A DNA stretch of 64,000 nt, taken from Zygnema cylindricum. Lineage: Eukaryota; Streptophyta; Zygnematophyceae; Zygnematales; Zygnemataceae. The stretch covers positions 456,262-520,261 of the forward strand of contig JBBHKE010001223.1 of NCBI GenBank assembly GCA_037447655.1. Direction: 5' to 3'. The translations under genes were made by a program, and so were the position numbers. The notes under the pieces are model-generated. The model searched no databases and was not told where the DNA came from. It saw only the letters and a list, made by a program, of their open reading frames with translations. Positions 1-10,400 of the stretch are shown here, one piece after another (the first letter of the stretch is position 1; every line of letters begins with the position of its first letter).

Positions 1-143
1 AGCACCGACATTTGACTTAGGCACTTAGCCGCAAAAACATAACCTAATCGCGAACCGTTATAAACTAAAGGACGACGTACGACATCTATAAACTCGCACG
101 AAACGAAATTAACTTCATACAAAATCAAAAAGCGTACAAATAT

Positions 144-613
144 CATAGATGTCCCGTGCGCATATTACGCACGGTATAAATTAACGAATACTACGTACGG
201 TACGCATCAAACGATGTTGAAAAGTTAATAAAATGCGTACCTTACTTTGTACCCGTACAATATTTTTACATTGACGTACAGTGTCCGTCCATGTTCGTAC
301 ATTTTAGGGTTATTTTAGGGGATTTTTAGGATTTTCAAAGTACATTACCGTACTCTCCCATTATATTTCAGTACGGACGCCGTAGATATTCCGTACTATT
401 ATGTTTTTAGGGTACACTTTCATACAATTTCATACATTTATGTTAGATTTCGGTACTGTTAAAGATTTTTAAGGATTTTCTAAGATTAAACTTTCCGTAC
501 GTTTTTGTACATGGCCGTACAGCGAATTATACACGAATTTTACGAAAAGTATGAAAAAGACTAATATTACGTAGTTTTCGTAAAAAAGTTGAAATCCGTA
601 CGAATTAGACATC
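144..613. repeat. Foldback/MITE-like repeat D, copy 1
   Basis: The segment starts with CATAGATGTCC and ends with a degenerate inverted match (TAGACATCAACG). The next blocks, a GCGCAT hairpin, then ACGAATACTACG and a TTTTCGTAAAAAAGT block near the right end, recur in the same order in the better-preserved copy at 54399-54984. It is rich in GTAC and CGTAC words and has no coding potential. The boundaries come from comparing the two copies by eye and may be off by several bases. Confidence 0.5.
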
Positions 614-3590
614 AACGACAAATATAAATGAAACTATTTCAGGGCAGCTCCGCGTTAAACGATAAAGCATCGAAGATGACAAATCGAACAGACTTACCAG
701 AAGAAGTCTCAGGTAGAGCATGTGCTCCTTCGCCCGGAAACCTATATTGGCTTGCACTTATAATGGAAAGAAAGGTGTTTTCTGTCACAATTAAGTTAAA
801 TGGCAGTGCCACACTTAACTACTGTTGGTCGTCGCGGAAAGGGCGCTATTGAATAGTGGAGATACCTCTCTATTTCGGAAGGAAATTATGAGTACCTCCA
901 TTGATGTTTGTAGGAAAATCTGGTCAAATTCTACTCTGTAATTCTCCCCTCGTCAGAAATGGGGCAATTGACGGTCCAACTATATAGAAAGAACCGAATT
1001 GAAACCTGAAGAAATCTGACCAAAGTCCATTTCTGTAGAATATAGTGGCACATTTTGTTCTAGATTGGGTACTAGATATAGTGCCTTGATTACGCTGAAC
1101 ATACATAGTTGTTATCTTTATAGACATTGTAGACCCTTTAGTGAGCTGTAGGCAAATTTTTTCTCATTTTTTCTCTGTACAAACAAAGTGCAAGTGCACT
1201 TTCCCCACAATAATTGCATTAGACTTTTTTAGTTTGTATTTAAACTTGTTTTCAACATTCTTTCAAATCCTTTGGCTTAGTTGCATTTAATCTTTGTGTT
1301 TTACGTGACTTGTTCTATCTCTCCCAGTTATGGGAAGTTTTGGGCTTGGTTAAACATTTCATGCATGCAAACGCTTTCTCAAAATTTAATGGCCTTAATT
1401 TTATGACCTGGCTTTTATAGCGCAGTTTATTTGTTTAGTCTAGAAAATAAGGAAAAATATAAACAGTTGCGGATGTTCCTCTCCGACAAGCTCTTGATGA
1501 TTGGACGTGTGCCAATGTGGTCTCGTTCGCGCTTTATATGGTCTTGGAGATCTAACAAACTCGTGTTGTTTGTAAACGGACGGTTTCAGTCGAAGCTTTT
1601 ACTCTTCTCAAGTGGACCTATGGAACCAAAAATTGGTCAACCTTTGGACATCTTCACAGGTAATTGCTTTGTTACACCAAATATCCTAATGACACGGTGG
1701 AGACTTACATACTGTATCAACTACCCCTTGAACTTGAGAAAGAAAAGGGTGCAGTTGAGCTGAACTTTTTGAATATTGTCTTGTGGCAAAAGCTAAAACA
1801 TTCATGAACTCTTAAATACTCGTTCCCTAAAGTTAATTGAACCGGCTCCGACCTGTTACTAACTTAGATCACTTGTGTATTATTGTAAATTATGTGAAAA
1901 TGCTCGCTCGCAAGTGTTAGTCGTTCGGTCATCGCTGAAGACATCAATATTGGTCTACTCGATGGGATCATGTGACACTTTTTCTGCATTTTTTTCAGCA
2001 AATGACGATTTACCAAATGGTATCAAAATTCCTGACCTTTGCAATAGTTGACTGGTTGAAGATTCAAAGTTGCTCTCTTATACCAAATATCCTAACAAAT
2101 ATGCTTTTTTCACCCATTTATTCCTAAGCTTTCTCCTTCTGCCACGTACCTTGAAATCATTGTGGGAAAAAATGTGCTGACATCTGCATTAAAATCGCAC
2201 AATTTCGAGAAGGGGTGCGAGAAACGGAGTGCACTTGCACCCACCACCTGTCGCACTGTCCTCTGCGTTTTCAGAGAGATAATTGGAGCTATCATTAAAT
2301 TATTGGTCTTCTGTCAAACCGCCTCGTCAGTACTCCTACCCATTTCTCTAAAGGCTCCCTAACTTTTGTAAGCAATGTTTGGCAATTCCAGCATTCAGGT
2401 GCTAATCAATCGTCATAATCTAATCTGTATACTGTGCTATCTCTGTATCATCCCAGTGTCAAAATTCCTTCTGTAATCACATCCTTGATACAGGGTATGC
2501 CCTTTCTACCCTAAGCTCTGCATGTGATTAGCTAGTAGATTTTATTGTTGGTAACCATTTACCTTCCAACTCTGATTGGTTTAGAGCTTCAATTCCCTTG
2601 CCAACTCCAATGCAAAATTCTCTAAGTAAGGATTGAGTCTTTAAGGCCACCCACGTAGGCCACATTGTCCTCCACTAATTTTAGCCATTAACTTGCTAAT
2701 TTTCTCTGTGTCCCAAAGGTCATCAATTGATATATTGTTACTTCAGAGGTGTTATCAATGAAGGTCTAAAATTTTGTGTAGTCAAGTTTTTGTAACTGCT
2801 CTAAAGTAGAAAAATGGCTCCATGTATATGTATATGTGTTTTCTCTTTTCGTGGACATGCAAATTTTGTTGGCATCCCGTGGTCCCACTTCTTACCCTTT
2901 TGGTTGTTTCTATACGATCTTTTACATAGTGAAAGTCTAGCTGATCTCCCTGACGATGTCAATGGCAGGAATCATTTTTTACCGGAAAAGTCCGCTTTCT
3001 GCATGGTTAGAGTTCAAGGAAAATGAGCTCGTCCATCTTTTCCATTGAGTTACTATAAAACTCGTGAGCCTTTGACCCTAATTCATCGGGATGTGTGTGT
3101 TACGAATCTCTCATTTCAAGTTGATGGGTTCTCTTTATTTTGTCAATTTGATTCACCTTACGACTCGCTTTTATCCTACGCATAATAAATCCAATGTTTT
3201 TTCCAAAATTCAAGAATCCAAAGCTTAACAATTATTTCCCAAAATCTTACTTTGTGACAATGGTGGTGCTTACTGCTTCAAATGTTTTAACATTTTTTTT
3301 TGGCGCTTATGAGCAAACGGGTTCTAGACATTGCTGGATGTTTCGAGAAGAGAGCCAAAGTGGAGTTAAATGACAGTCGTCTGCCGATTAAGTCATTTCG
3401 AACTATGTTGGGCTGCATTTAAAATCATCCGTCAGCCCTGACTGCGAATAGCCCCTTCAAAGGTTAGCATTGCCGTAACTTGGAGACTTGAATAAATTTA
3501 GTGCCTCACTGGTAGATTAAAAATTAGCTTGTCAAACAGATATAAGTTTAATTTGTAAGTTTGTAACAAGGTGTACCTCGGAACATTGGT
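614..3590. other. No recognisable gene or element
   Basis: Only short open frames are present and none resembles a family I know. A stretch at about 1480-1800 reads as partly protein-like in one frame but has in-frame stops, so it could be a decayed exon. I see no clean terminal repeats or target duplications here. Confidence 0.4.
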
Positions 3591-3604
3591 TTGGAATGTA
3601 TGAT

Positions 3605-3790
3605 TGGTATTCCTACATTAAAAGAGTACTTCACATTGATTCATTCACACTAAATAGGAATCATTATTCCAACATTGAATAATTACTCCACATTGATTTA
3701 GCCACACTATTTACGAATCAACATTCTTAAATTGAAAAATTACTCCACTTTTATTCAGCCACACTACTTACGAATCATCATTCCTACATT
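3605..3790. repeat. Degenerate tandem repeat, unit about 64 bp
   Basis: Three imperfect units share the order: CATTCCTACATT, ATTACTCCACATTGATT, CAGCCACACTA, TTACGAATCAT. The last unit ends exactly at the ACATT target duplication of the neighbouring solo LTR. Confidence 0.6.
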
Positions 3791-5190
3791 TGAAATTTTA
3801 TGGGCTCCATTGCCACACAGAATCCGCAGATCCAAAGAAGCTAATCTAGATAGTGCCGACTCCAAGTTTATATAAACCCAAATGATTGACCCCTTGACAA
3901 TTAGAACCCCATTACAGTTTCACCCCTGTGAAATAAGACTTTCTATGTGCTCAGTTCCACCACAGAATGCAAAGTTAAAATATGAGTTTTGGATAATATC
4001 CCCCACGTTAACTTTCCTTTAGATATGCAGCAACCCTGGAAGGCAAAAACTCTGATCGACTACACCCTTGTGTAGCCTAGACTCCCTTGAGTCCGAAGCA
4101 GAAATAATCACTAAAAATGGTCAAGTGAATTAATAATTATGGCTGGCTAAAGTTTGCCTTTTATACAAGATGCTCTCTGGGAGAGGCGACTACCTACCAA
4201 AAATATTCTAAGTCTTAAAACCTACTCACAACCCCTCTAGACTAATCAAATTGCAGCACACTACATAATGTACAGAGAAAGTACGGTAGCCGTCGTACTT
4301 TATGTACAGAAATATTCGGCACCACTCTAGGTATGCCACGTGGCGAAAAATTGTCGCCGTTTTGTCCCTTTCTTCTCCAAATCTAGTAGGATGATGCCAT
4401 GTGTCAGTTTGACTTGCCGAATGGATCTTTGTTGACCGTTGAATTGCAACGGTCGTCGTTCTGCGTTGACTATTGAAATCTGCGTCAACATGGAACTAGT
4501 TGAAGTACGGACCAACCATGTCTGTACCGTACACGAAAGTACAGGTTCCGGAGTACTTTCTATACGGTCAATGTACGACAACCCTATACTGTGACATTTG
4601 TCACATCCGGACTTGTCATCTTGTGCTCCGAAAATCCCGCAATCTAGTAGGAACTCTCCACGTGTCGTCCGCGGTGGCAGTGCCTGAAAACGCCACGTCG
4701 CCCACTCTGGAATCCCGGCCCGCACCACGGCCGTCGATTCAGATCGAATATTTCATCCGGACCGTCGAAATGAAATGTCATTTCGTTAATTCCTTGCAGT
4801 CCAAATTTCGTGCGGTCTAATCCTTTTCCATGTATAGTTTGTCCCGTAATTTGTTAAATGACACCTACCGCAAAGGACACATTTATATACTTAACGTATC
4901 CCATATGGTGAAACATTGTTTATACACTGTAGGATAAAGCTTACGACTACGAGGTGAAAGATAGACACTAGGTACCAGGATCCAATCCTGTGTCTGCCGA
5001 AATAACTTTTAGTAAGTCTACCAATTTCTACTTCGTCTTACTAGAAGGCCTAGGCAGCCATGGTTCTAACTCCCTATTTAGCCATTAGTGACTACAACAA
5101 GTGTGGGGGCATGAAGAAGGGAGTTAGAGGCAGACTGCCTCTGCCTTTTGCTATCCTTATAAAGACATATAAAATACATAATTATCAACA
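3791..5190 (-). mobile_element. Solo LTR of a copia-type element (family E), perfect TSD
   Basis: Read on the minus strand it begins TGTTGATAAT and ends AAATTTCA, so it has TG...CA termini. It is flanked by the same five bases, ACATT, at 3786-3790 and 5191-5195. The sequence matches the LTRs at 42389-43469 and 57258-58442 along most of its length, including the promoter-proximal block and the terminal block near GGATCTGCGGATTC. No internal gag-pol sequence lies on either side, so this is a solo LTR left by recombination between the two LTRs of a full element. At 1.4 kb it is longer than its relatives (1.08 and 1.19 kb). Confidence 0.8.
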
Positions 5191-5195
5191 ACATT

Positions 5196-6110
5196 GACAA
5201 CGTCCTTCACATTGATTCCCATCAGCGCAAATTTTGATAAGCGAGTTCTACGTAGATGGTAAGAATTTAGGCGCATATAACCAAAGCTTCGAACAGCAAG
5301 GGAAATATAGGGAAAAGTTTCATAAAAGCAAGAAAGACCCATATGGTTTCGTAATTCTGATTGGCAATGGACCACGCAAAAGTGAAACATACAACAATTT
5401 CACCAAAAAAATCAAACCTTGGATATCTTCGAGGTTTACGGAGGTTGCTTATTTTTGTTCAATCATTGATCGTTATTACAAATTGGGAGTTCTAAAGTTT
5501 CATAATCACCAATATACTACTCTGGAGTAAGGGTTTCGACTTGAATAAAAAAGAAGAAATAAAAAAAACACATTTAATAATCATTCTAGTCCAATGACAC
5601 ACTAGTTTCACGCCAACAAGACATACAACACGGTGAGAAAATTTAGAAAAAGGCAAAAAGACTAGGGTAATTTGAACTAATAGTACCAAACATTTCTACA
5701 AGCATTCAAATTTCCATGCCATCTAAAAATTATATAAAACAACTTTAAACATTCAATGTAAAGAAAAACTAACATATTCGAAATTGTTTGATGAATTCAA
5801 CAACGTAAACAAAAGCAATTCAAAACCATAGATTTTAAAATCTTTTCAAAATGTGAGGTAAAAAGCCTAATACATTGAAATAAAGCTAGTGAACCTTAAG
5901 GAAACCAATTACTCGTTCTAAAATGAGACTCCTCCAAAAACGGAGAAATGAAAACAAAAAATTGAGAGAACAACGTCAAAATAAATAATAAAAAAAGTTT
6001 GATGATAATGTTTAAATTTCATCTTTTTATGTTTCCTGCATGAAAAAACCAAACAATTCAATGAGAATTTGTATATCATTAAAATATGTAAGAGTTGCAA
6101 TTACACTTTT
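5196..6110. other. AT-rich stretch without a recognised gene
   Basis: The longest open frame (5234-5530, plus strand, 98 codons) has no family resemblance I can name. No terminal repeats were seen. Confidence 0.35.
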
Positions 6111-6111
6111 T

Positions 6112-6693
6112 TTATATGAAAACTATACACGTTTCGTCACATGTATGTATTATATGCTTATAATTTTCTATTTTTAGGTTCATACACACCATAAAAATAC
6201 GTGAACAATGCAATTTAAACTTATAAAAAGTTAAAGGTTTAGCATAGACATGTACCTTCAAATGATTGTTCCAATTTTGAAAACAAGGGTTCAATACTTC
6301 CAACCATCTTTCACCATAGACTGAATTACGATTCCTTCCAAACCATTGAGGCTCCATTGGAGGTAGAACTCCACCTACCAACCCACCCACTCGAAAGTGA
6401 TTTTTGTCGACATACACCAAACAAATAGGAGGTTGATCGCTGAATTTTGTGTATGGAATATACGTATTACTACCCACTATATTTTGTGAGACAATCACAA
6501 CAAGCCTCTCCAATTGAGTAGCGAGAAGTATTGGCATTTCTGGTGTTGCGAACCATTTACATTTTTTTGCAACTCTTTTGTGATGGTCCAATCCTGAATG
6601 CAATTTTTTGAAACAAATGGTTCCAAACAAATCCTCATAATGCTCACGATTCCCAAGAAGATGTTCAATCATCGAAANNNNNNNNNNTATCAA
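6112..6693 (-). pseudogene. OTU-like/MULE-associated protein fragment
   Basis: The minus-strand frame has the order CKWFATPEMPILLATQLERL, then a segment ending in YIPYTKFSD, then PPICLVYVDKNHFRVGG and LPPMEPQWF. This order (W..MP, then an A..Y-like helix, then an I..V..NHF strand, then PLPP..PQW) is the one I know from the OTU-like C-terminal region of proteins carried by some plant Mutator-like elements and their domesticated relatives. OTU domains are cysteine proteases acting on ubiquitin. The catalytic cysteine part is not in this fragment. A plausible splice donor follows NNHLK at about 6262 (AAG|GTACAT), so the frame beyond it is probably intronic. The upstream side is cut by a 10-N gap. 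It may be an exon of a host gene or a transposon remnant. Confidence 0.45.
6678..6687. other. Assembly gap (10 N)
   Basis: Ten Ns interrupt the OTU-like open frame, so four residues are unknown and the true gap length may differ. Confidence 0.95.
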
Positions 6694-7158
6694 CCATCCA
6701 TGTGGCGCGTAGCAATAATCACAGTGCCAGTGATTAAACCCAAGAATTTTAAAACTAAAAAAAGGTTTTTATCATATGCACTAAAATTAAAAAGGAACTG
6801 CAATTAACTCCAAGGCATGTTTAATCGCATGTCTTGCTTTCATGTAATTATAATTTGTACGGAACCTCAATTAACGTCAAGGAAAAATTAAAATCACGTA
6901 TACTATTTTTGGAAAAAAATCAAAATTTTAAGAACCCAAATTAGTGACCGTGACACTAATAACGATGCGCGGTGTACCTACCAACTATAGGTAAGGTACT
7001 ACCTAACCTTATTAGGTAGTAGCCCTGCGACGATTTTGTCGTATGTAATGATGGCTTTTTGTCCCACATCCCTTTGAAAGAAACACATGTTCGAACGGAT
7101 AAGTGCTAACGCTAACGCTGACCTACGTCTAGTGCTTTTCGCACGTGTGAAAAATGAC

Positions 7159-7165
7159 TATAAAG
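7159..7165 (+). promoter_or_regulatory. TATA box of the left lectin-like gene
   Basis: TATAAAG lies 117 bases before the ATG at 7276, in a stretch that also contains CACGTG (7143-7148). The spacing allows a transcription start near 7190 and a leader of roughly 80-90 bases. It is inferred from sequence and position only. Confidence 0.5.
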
Positions 7166-7275
7166 TGCAGAGTCGATTCGACCTGCTGTTTTTAATTCCT
7201 CCTACACAGTTTGTTCACTCGGCCGTCGCCAGCCAGGCCGCGACAATTCTGCCTTAGAGAGGAGAGAGTGGAGCC

Positions 7276-7919
7276 ATGGCGGCTGCTACCGCCATTGTGG
7301 CGATGCTTATGTTAGCATGCCACGTGGCACACGTTACAGGAGATCCCTTTCCGACTATGGACGCTGGAGATAGTACGTTTTTCCCTCCTTGCACTTTCAA
7401 TTTGCGCATGTCTTGGTCTCTAGCTTATGTTTTCACACGTGGGAAAGTTGTAACAGATGCGTGACAGTTGTAACAGATTCGCTCCTCTGACGCACGTTTG
7501 TCGCTATTGTCGCTGCAGGGGCGGCTCTGGAGGCGGTGAAGGCGGCCATGAGTGGGAATTTTCCTGTGATCATGTGCGGCGATTTGGATGCGTATAATAT
7601 CGGGTGCAATGCTGACGGCCGCGTTATAATTCTGTGAGTGATCATCGCTCCGTGCACTCTCCTATGCAGCGGTCACGCACTAAATTCCGCACTGAAACTT
7701 GGATTCATACGCTTCATGCACTAAGTTTGGCTAAGCACTGTCAGTCAGTATTTTAGGACAGCTGCCCAATGTGATCCATTCAATAGGTACAGTTATGCAA
7801 ATAATGGAACCGCATATCCATTCCGAAAGAATTGCAACGGAATGGCGGCTCGCTGGGTGTGGACTCGAACTCGGAAAGTCACAGAGTTAACACTGTGTGA
7901 AGTGGAAGTATATGCGTAA
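7276..7919 (+). CDS. Secreted protein with an F-type-lectin C-terminus (3 exons)
   Basis: The model joins 7276-7372, 7519-7633 and 7736-7919, giving 396 bases, 131 residues and a stop. The ATG sits in GAGCCATGGCG, a good eukaryotic context. Residues 1-22 are a clear signal peptide (hydrophobic core IVAMLMLACHVAHV, likely cut before DPFP). Donors are GTACGT and GTGAGT and acceptors are GCTGCAG and GGCTAAG. All phases agree. Exon 3 encodes the second half of an F5/8-type C / F-type lectin (fucolectin-like) domain: AAQCDPFNRYSYANNGTAYP, then FRKNCNGMAARWVW and ELTLCEVEVYA, the hallmark last strand of that fold. F-type lectins bind fucose or other glycans extracellularly. The first half of the domain is missing from this model: exon 2 (AALEAVKAAMSGNFPV...) does not resemble it. 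Lectin homology to the right-hand copy starts just upstream of exon 3, at GTTTGGCTAAGC. The gene may therefore be a truncated, newly assembled product, or the exon model may be wrong. Confidence 0.5.
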
Positions 7920-8235
7920 GGCTGATGTGACTTCTCTTTTTAGACGCGAAAGGATAAGAGAAAGGAACAACAAAGGAAGTAAGGAGGAGAAGAGAACGAA
8001 GAAAGTCGAAGGGAGGAGCGGTAGAGGGTTTGGTAAGATAAGAGAGGGGTGGATGGGAGAGAAAGGTGGGGAGTGAGGAGGGTAGATGGAGAGGTAAGAA
8101 AAGAGTTGAAGCGGTGGGATAAAAAGGATGGGGAGCAAAGTTAGAGTGTTGGCGGTATAAGGGAGTAAAGGAACAGGAAGAGAAAGTAGTGTTGGGTTTT
8201 GTAGGTAAGAGTTAACCTTGTGTGAAGTGGAATTT
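7887..8235 (+). repeat. Tandem duplication of the lectin C-terminal end around a purine tract
   Basis: The block GAGTTAACACTGTGTGAAG plus GTGGAA at the end of exon 3 recurs as GAGTTAACCTTGTGTGAAG plus GTGGAA at about 8210-8234, again readable as ELTLCEVE. Flanking bases after both copies (GATGTGACTTCTCTTTTTAGA and AATGTCACTTTCCCGTTTAGA) are also related. About 260 bases of almost pure A/G (7955-8200) lie between them. The right-hand lectin copy lacks this insertion. Confidence 0.6.
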
Positions 8236-8399
8236 GGGTGCAAATGGGAAAGGGAAATGTCACTTTCCCGTTTAGAACTATGTTATGGCGTATTTTGGGA
8301 GGATGAAAATTCTAGATATTGACAAAGGGTGTGGTTTTTTTTTAAGTCGACGATAGAAGGAAGATTAGCAATTTTAACGTACCGGTTTAAATACATATC

Positions 8400-8877
8400 A
8401 TAGGCAACCAATTAGATGGACGATCAGTGTTGTTTCTATGTTTTTGGAAGATAACAAGGGTTTGGTTTTTTTGTGGTATTCCAATAGCCGATTGTGTTGT
8501 TTCAATGTGATTTATGTTTAATGTTTTAGTGGGTGGAGATTTTTTTCAATTTGTGTGGTTATGAAGTTTTTGAGGTAGTTTTTCAGTGATGTATGTCACC
8601 AAGGGTAAATATAAATGTGGTAGTTACGTTATTCATTTTCAATTTGATCAATGTGACGTTCTCTTTTCATCACTTTGAATCCTTTTCTTCTGTTCATAAT
8701 ATACCTTTACCAATGTTATCGCCGTATGAATATGTTGGGGTTGTGGGCCCACATGTAAAAATACCCTAAAATAACACAAACAGCCCTAAGTTTATATGAT
8801 AGAACATTTTCTTGCAGTTGAATATTTTGCCATATTTAGAGTTTTCCGAGTTTAGATATGTTTGCGTATATATTATG
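8400..8877. other. No feature seen
   Basis: AT-rich sequence with only short open frames. Similarity to the region downstream of the right-hand lectin copy stops soon after GTCGACGA (8346). Confidence 0.4.
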
Positions 8878-8985
8878 TCCATATTATATCCATACTATAT
8901 CCATATTGTATCCATATTATCCTTATTGTTATCCATATTATCCTTATTGTTATCCATATTACATCCATGTTCTAATCCATATGGA
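8878..8985. repeat. Minisatellite-like TCCATATTAT repeat
   Basis: Repeated TCCATATTATATCC and TCCATATTATCCTTATTGTTA words form an imperfect tandem array of about 108 bases. Short translations across it have no meaning. Confidence 0.7.
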
Positions 8986-9687
8986 TTATTAATTAATTGG
9001 GTTATGGATATTGCAATTTTACAACAGGAATTTCAAGTTGATAACTGAAAATCAAAAGAAAAAACAGCATTCACATTTCAAGGAAAAAAGATATAACAAA
9101 CTAAAAACGGTGTTTGCAGCTACTTTCGAAGGGAAAGGAAAAAAAAATCAGAAATAATATGTTAATTAAGAATGTGAGGTTTTTACTATTTCTTCGATTT
9201 ACAATTTTCAATGCTCCTCCTTCCCTCCCTCCTTAGCACCCTTCACCTTCTCTGTCTCTATCTCCTTCTCCTTCACTACGTCCATCTGCTCCTCCCCCTC
9301 CTTTTCCACTCTCTCCTTTTCTCCTCTTCGACAATTTGTGAAGGTTTGTTTGGTTTCTTGGATTTCTTTTCAATCGTTGTTTATCTCTTAAAATTGAGCC
9401 AACCACCGACTCCATTTTTATTAGGTATGATTTTTTTTTTTTATTATGATTTGGATTTTAAATTTTCAGAAATTAAGTTTCCTTCATGCATTTAGTATAT
9501 AGGCATACGTACACAAACAGTCAAAATACTTTTGATGCGTATAATACATAAGGTGTTATATCTTACAATTCACACAAGAATATTAATAGACTGATGGAAA
9601 ATGGAAGGTTCCACTCAACTGGGGAATGAAAGACAGAATTCCATAATGATAGATGTAACTCAACCCTATGATAGTACACATAACTCG

Positions 9688-9777
9688 ACGATGACAGTTA
9701 AAACTTCACGATGACAGTTAAAACTTCACGATGACAGTTAAAACTTCACGATGACAGTTAAAACTTCACGATGACAG
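9688..9777. repeat. 20-bp tandem repeat, four exact copies
   Basis: The unit ACGATGACAGTTAAAACTTC is repeated four times without change (9688-9767), followed by a partial fifth unit. Degenerate forms lie on both sides (CGATGATAGTACACATAACT and ATGATGGTAAATA), so the array expanded from a diverged ancestral repeat. The perfect identity suggests recent expansion. Confidence 0.85.
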
Positions 9778-10400
9778 ATACAAAATTATGATGGTAAATA
9801 TACTGTGGTAAACTGTAGAAATTTGCATCGTGTGCATAATTTTTTTGCTTTTTCAAATTTCCCCACGCAATAGAAAATATTCCATCATATTGATTTACTT
9901 TATTAGGATGTGGGCCCATAACGTCAACATTTTCATCGAGCGGTGACATTGATAAAGCTCAATCATGGACAGAGAAAAAACATTAAGAATGATGAAAAGA
10001 TAATGCACATTAATTCGGATTGAAAAAAGTACCAAGTACATATTTATATGTAAATACGATTTATAAATATCACTAAAAATATCCAATCTTTTCACCTTTG
10101 ACAAACTGACAAATTTTTGCCCCATCACAACACTAAACATCAATCAGACGACAACAACAAAATACCAAACCCCTGTTCATACTAACTGACACCCACTGAA
10201 AAAACAACACTAAACGTTTAATTAATCTGTTGTCTACAATATGTCTTATTTATTTGAGCCGATACATCACTATACTTATAAAATCGCCAACACTTCTGCT
10301 TCTCGTCGACTTTGAATATACCACACCCTCCTTTGACATCTAGAGTTTTCCTCTTTCAAACATCTGCCACTTCAAACCGCAAAGTTTTCAAATATCTGCC
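9778..10400. other. No gene seen; 3' flank of the right-hand lectin copy
   Basis: No coding signal. On the minus strand, 10300-10360 is related to 8305-8360, which follows the left lectin copy, showing that the duplicated unit included 3' flanking DNA. Confidence 0.45.

Noticed and set aside
1480-1800. Protein-like reading with VETYILYQLPLELEKEKGAV
   Set aside because: The frame contains several stops and I recognise no family. It was noted as a possible decayed exon only.
628-3026. DLPEEVSGR (about 690) and DLPDDVNGR (about 2945) as exons of one gene
   Set aside because: The short motif match is suggestive, but I found no family, no consistent splice sites and no further similarity around the two places.
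7887-8243. 118-codon minus-strand ORF over the purine tract after the left lectin gene
   Set aside because: It lies antisense to lectin exon 3 and has low-complexity composition.
9688-9777. CRISPR array
   Set aside because: The units are directly adjacent without spacers and the context is eukaryotic.
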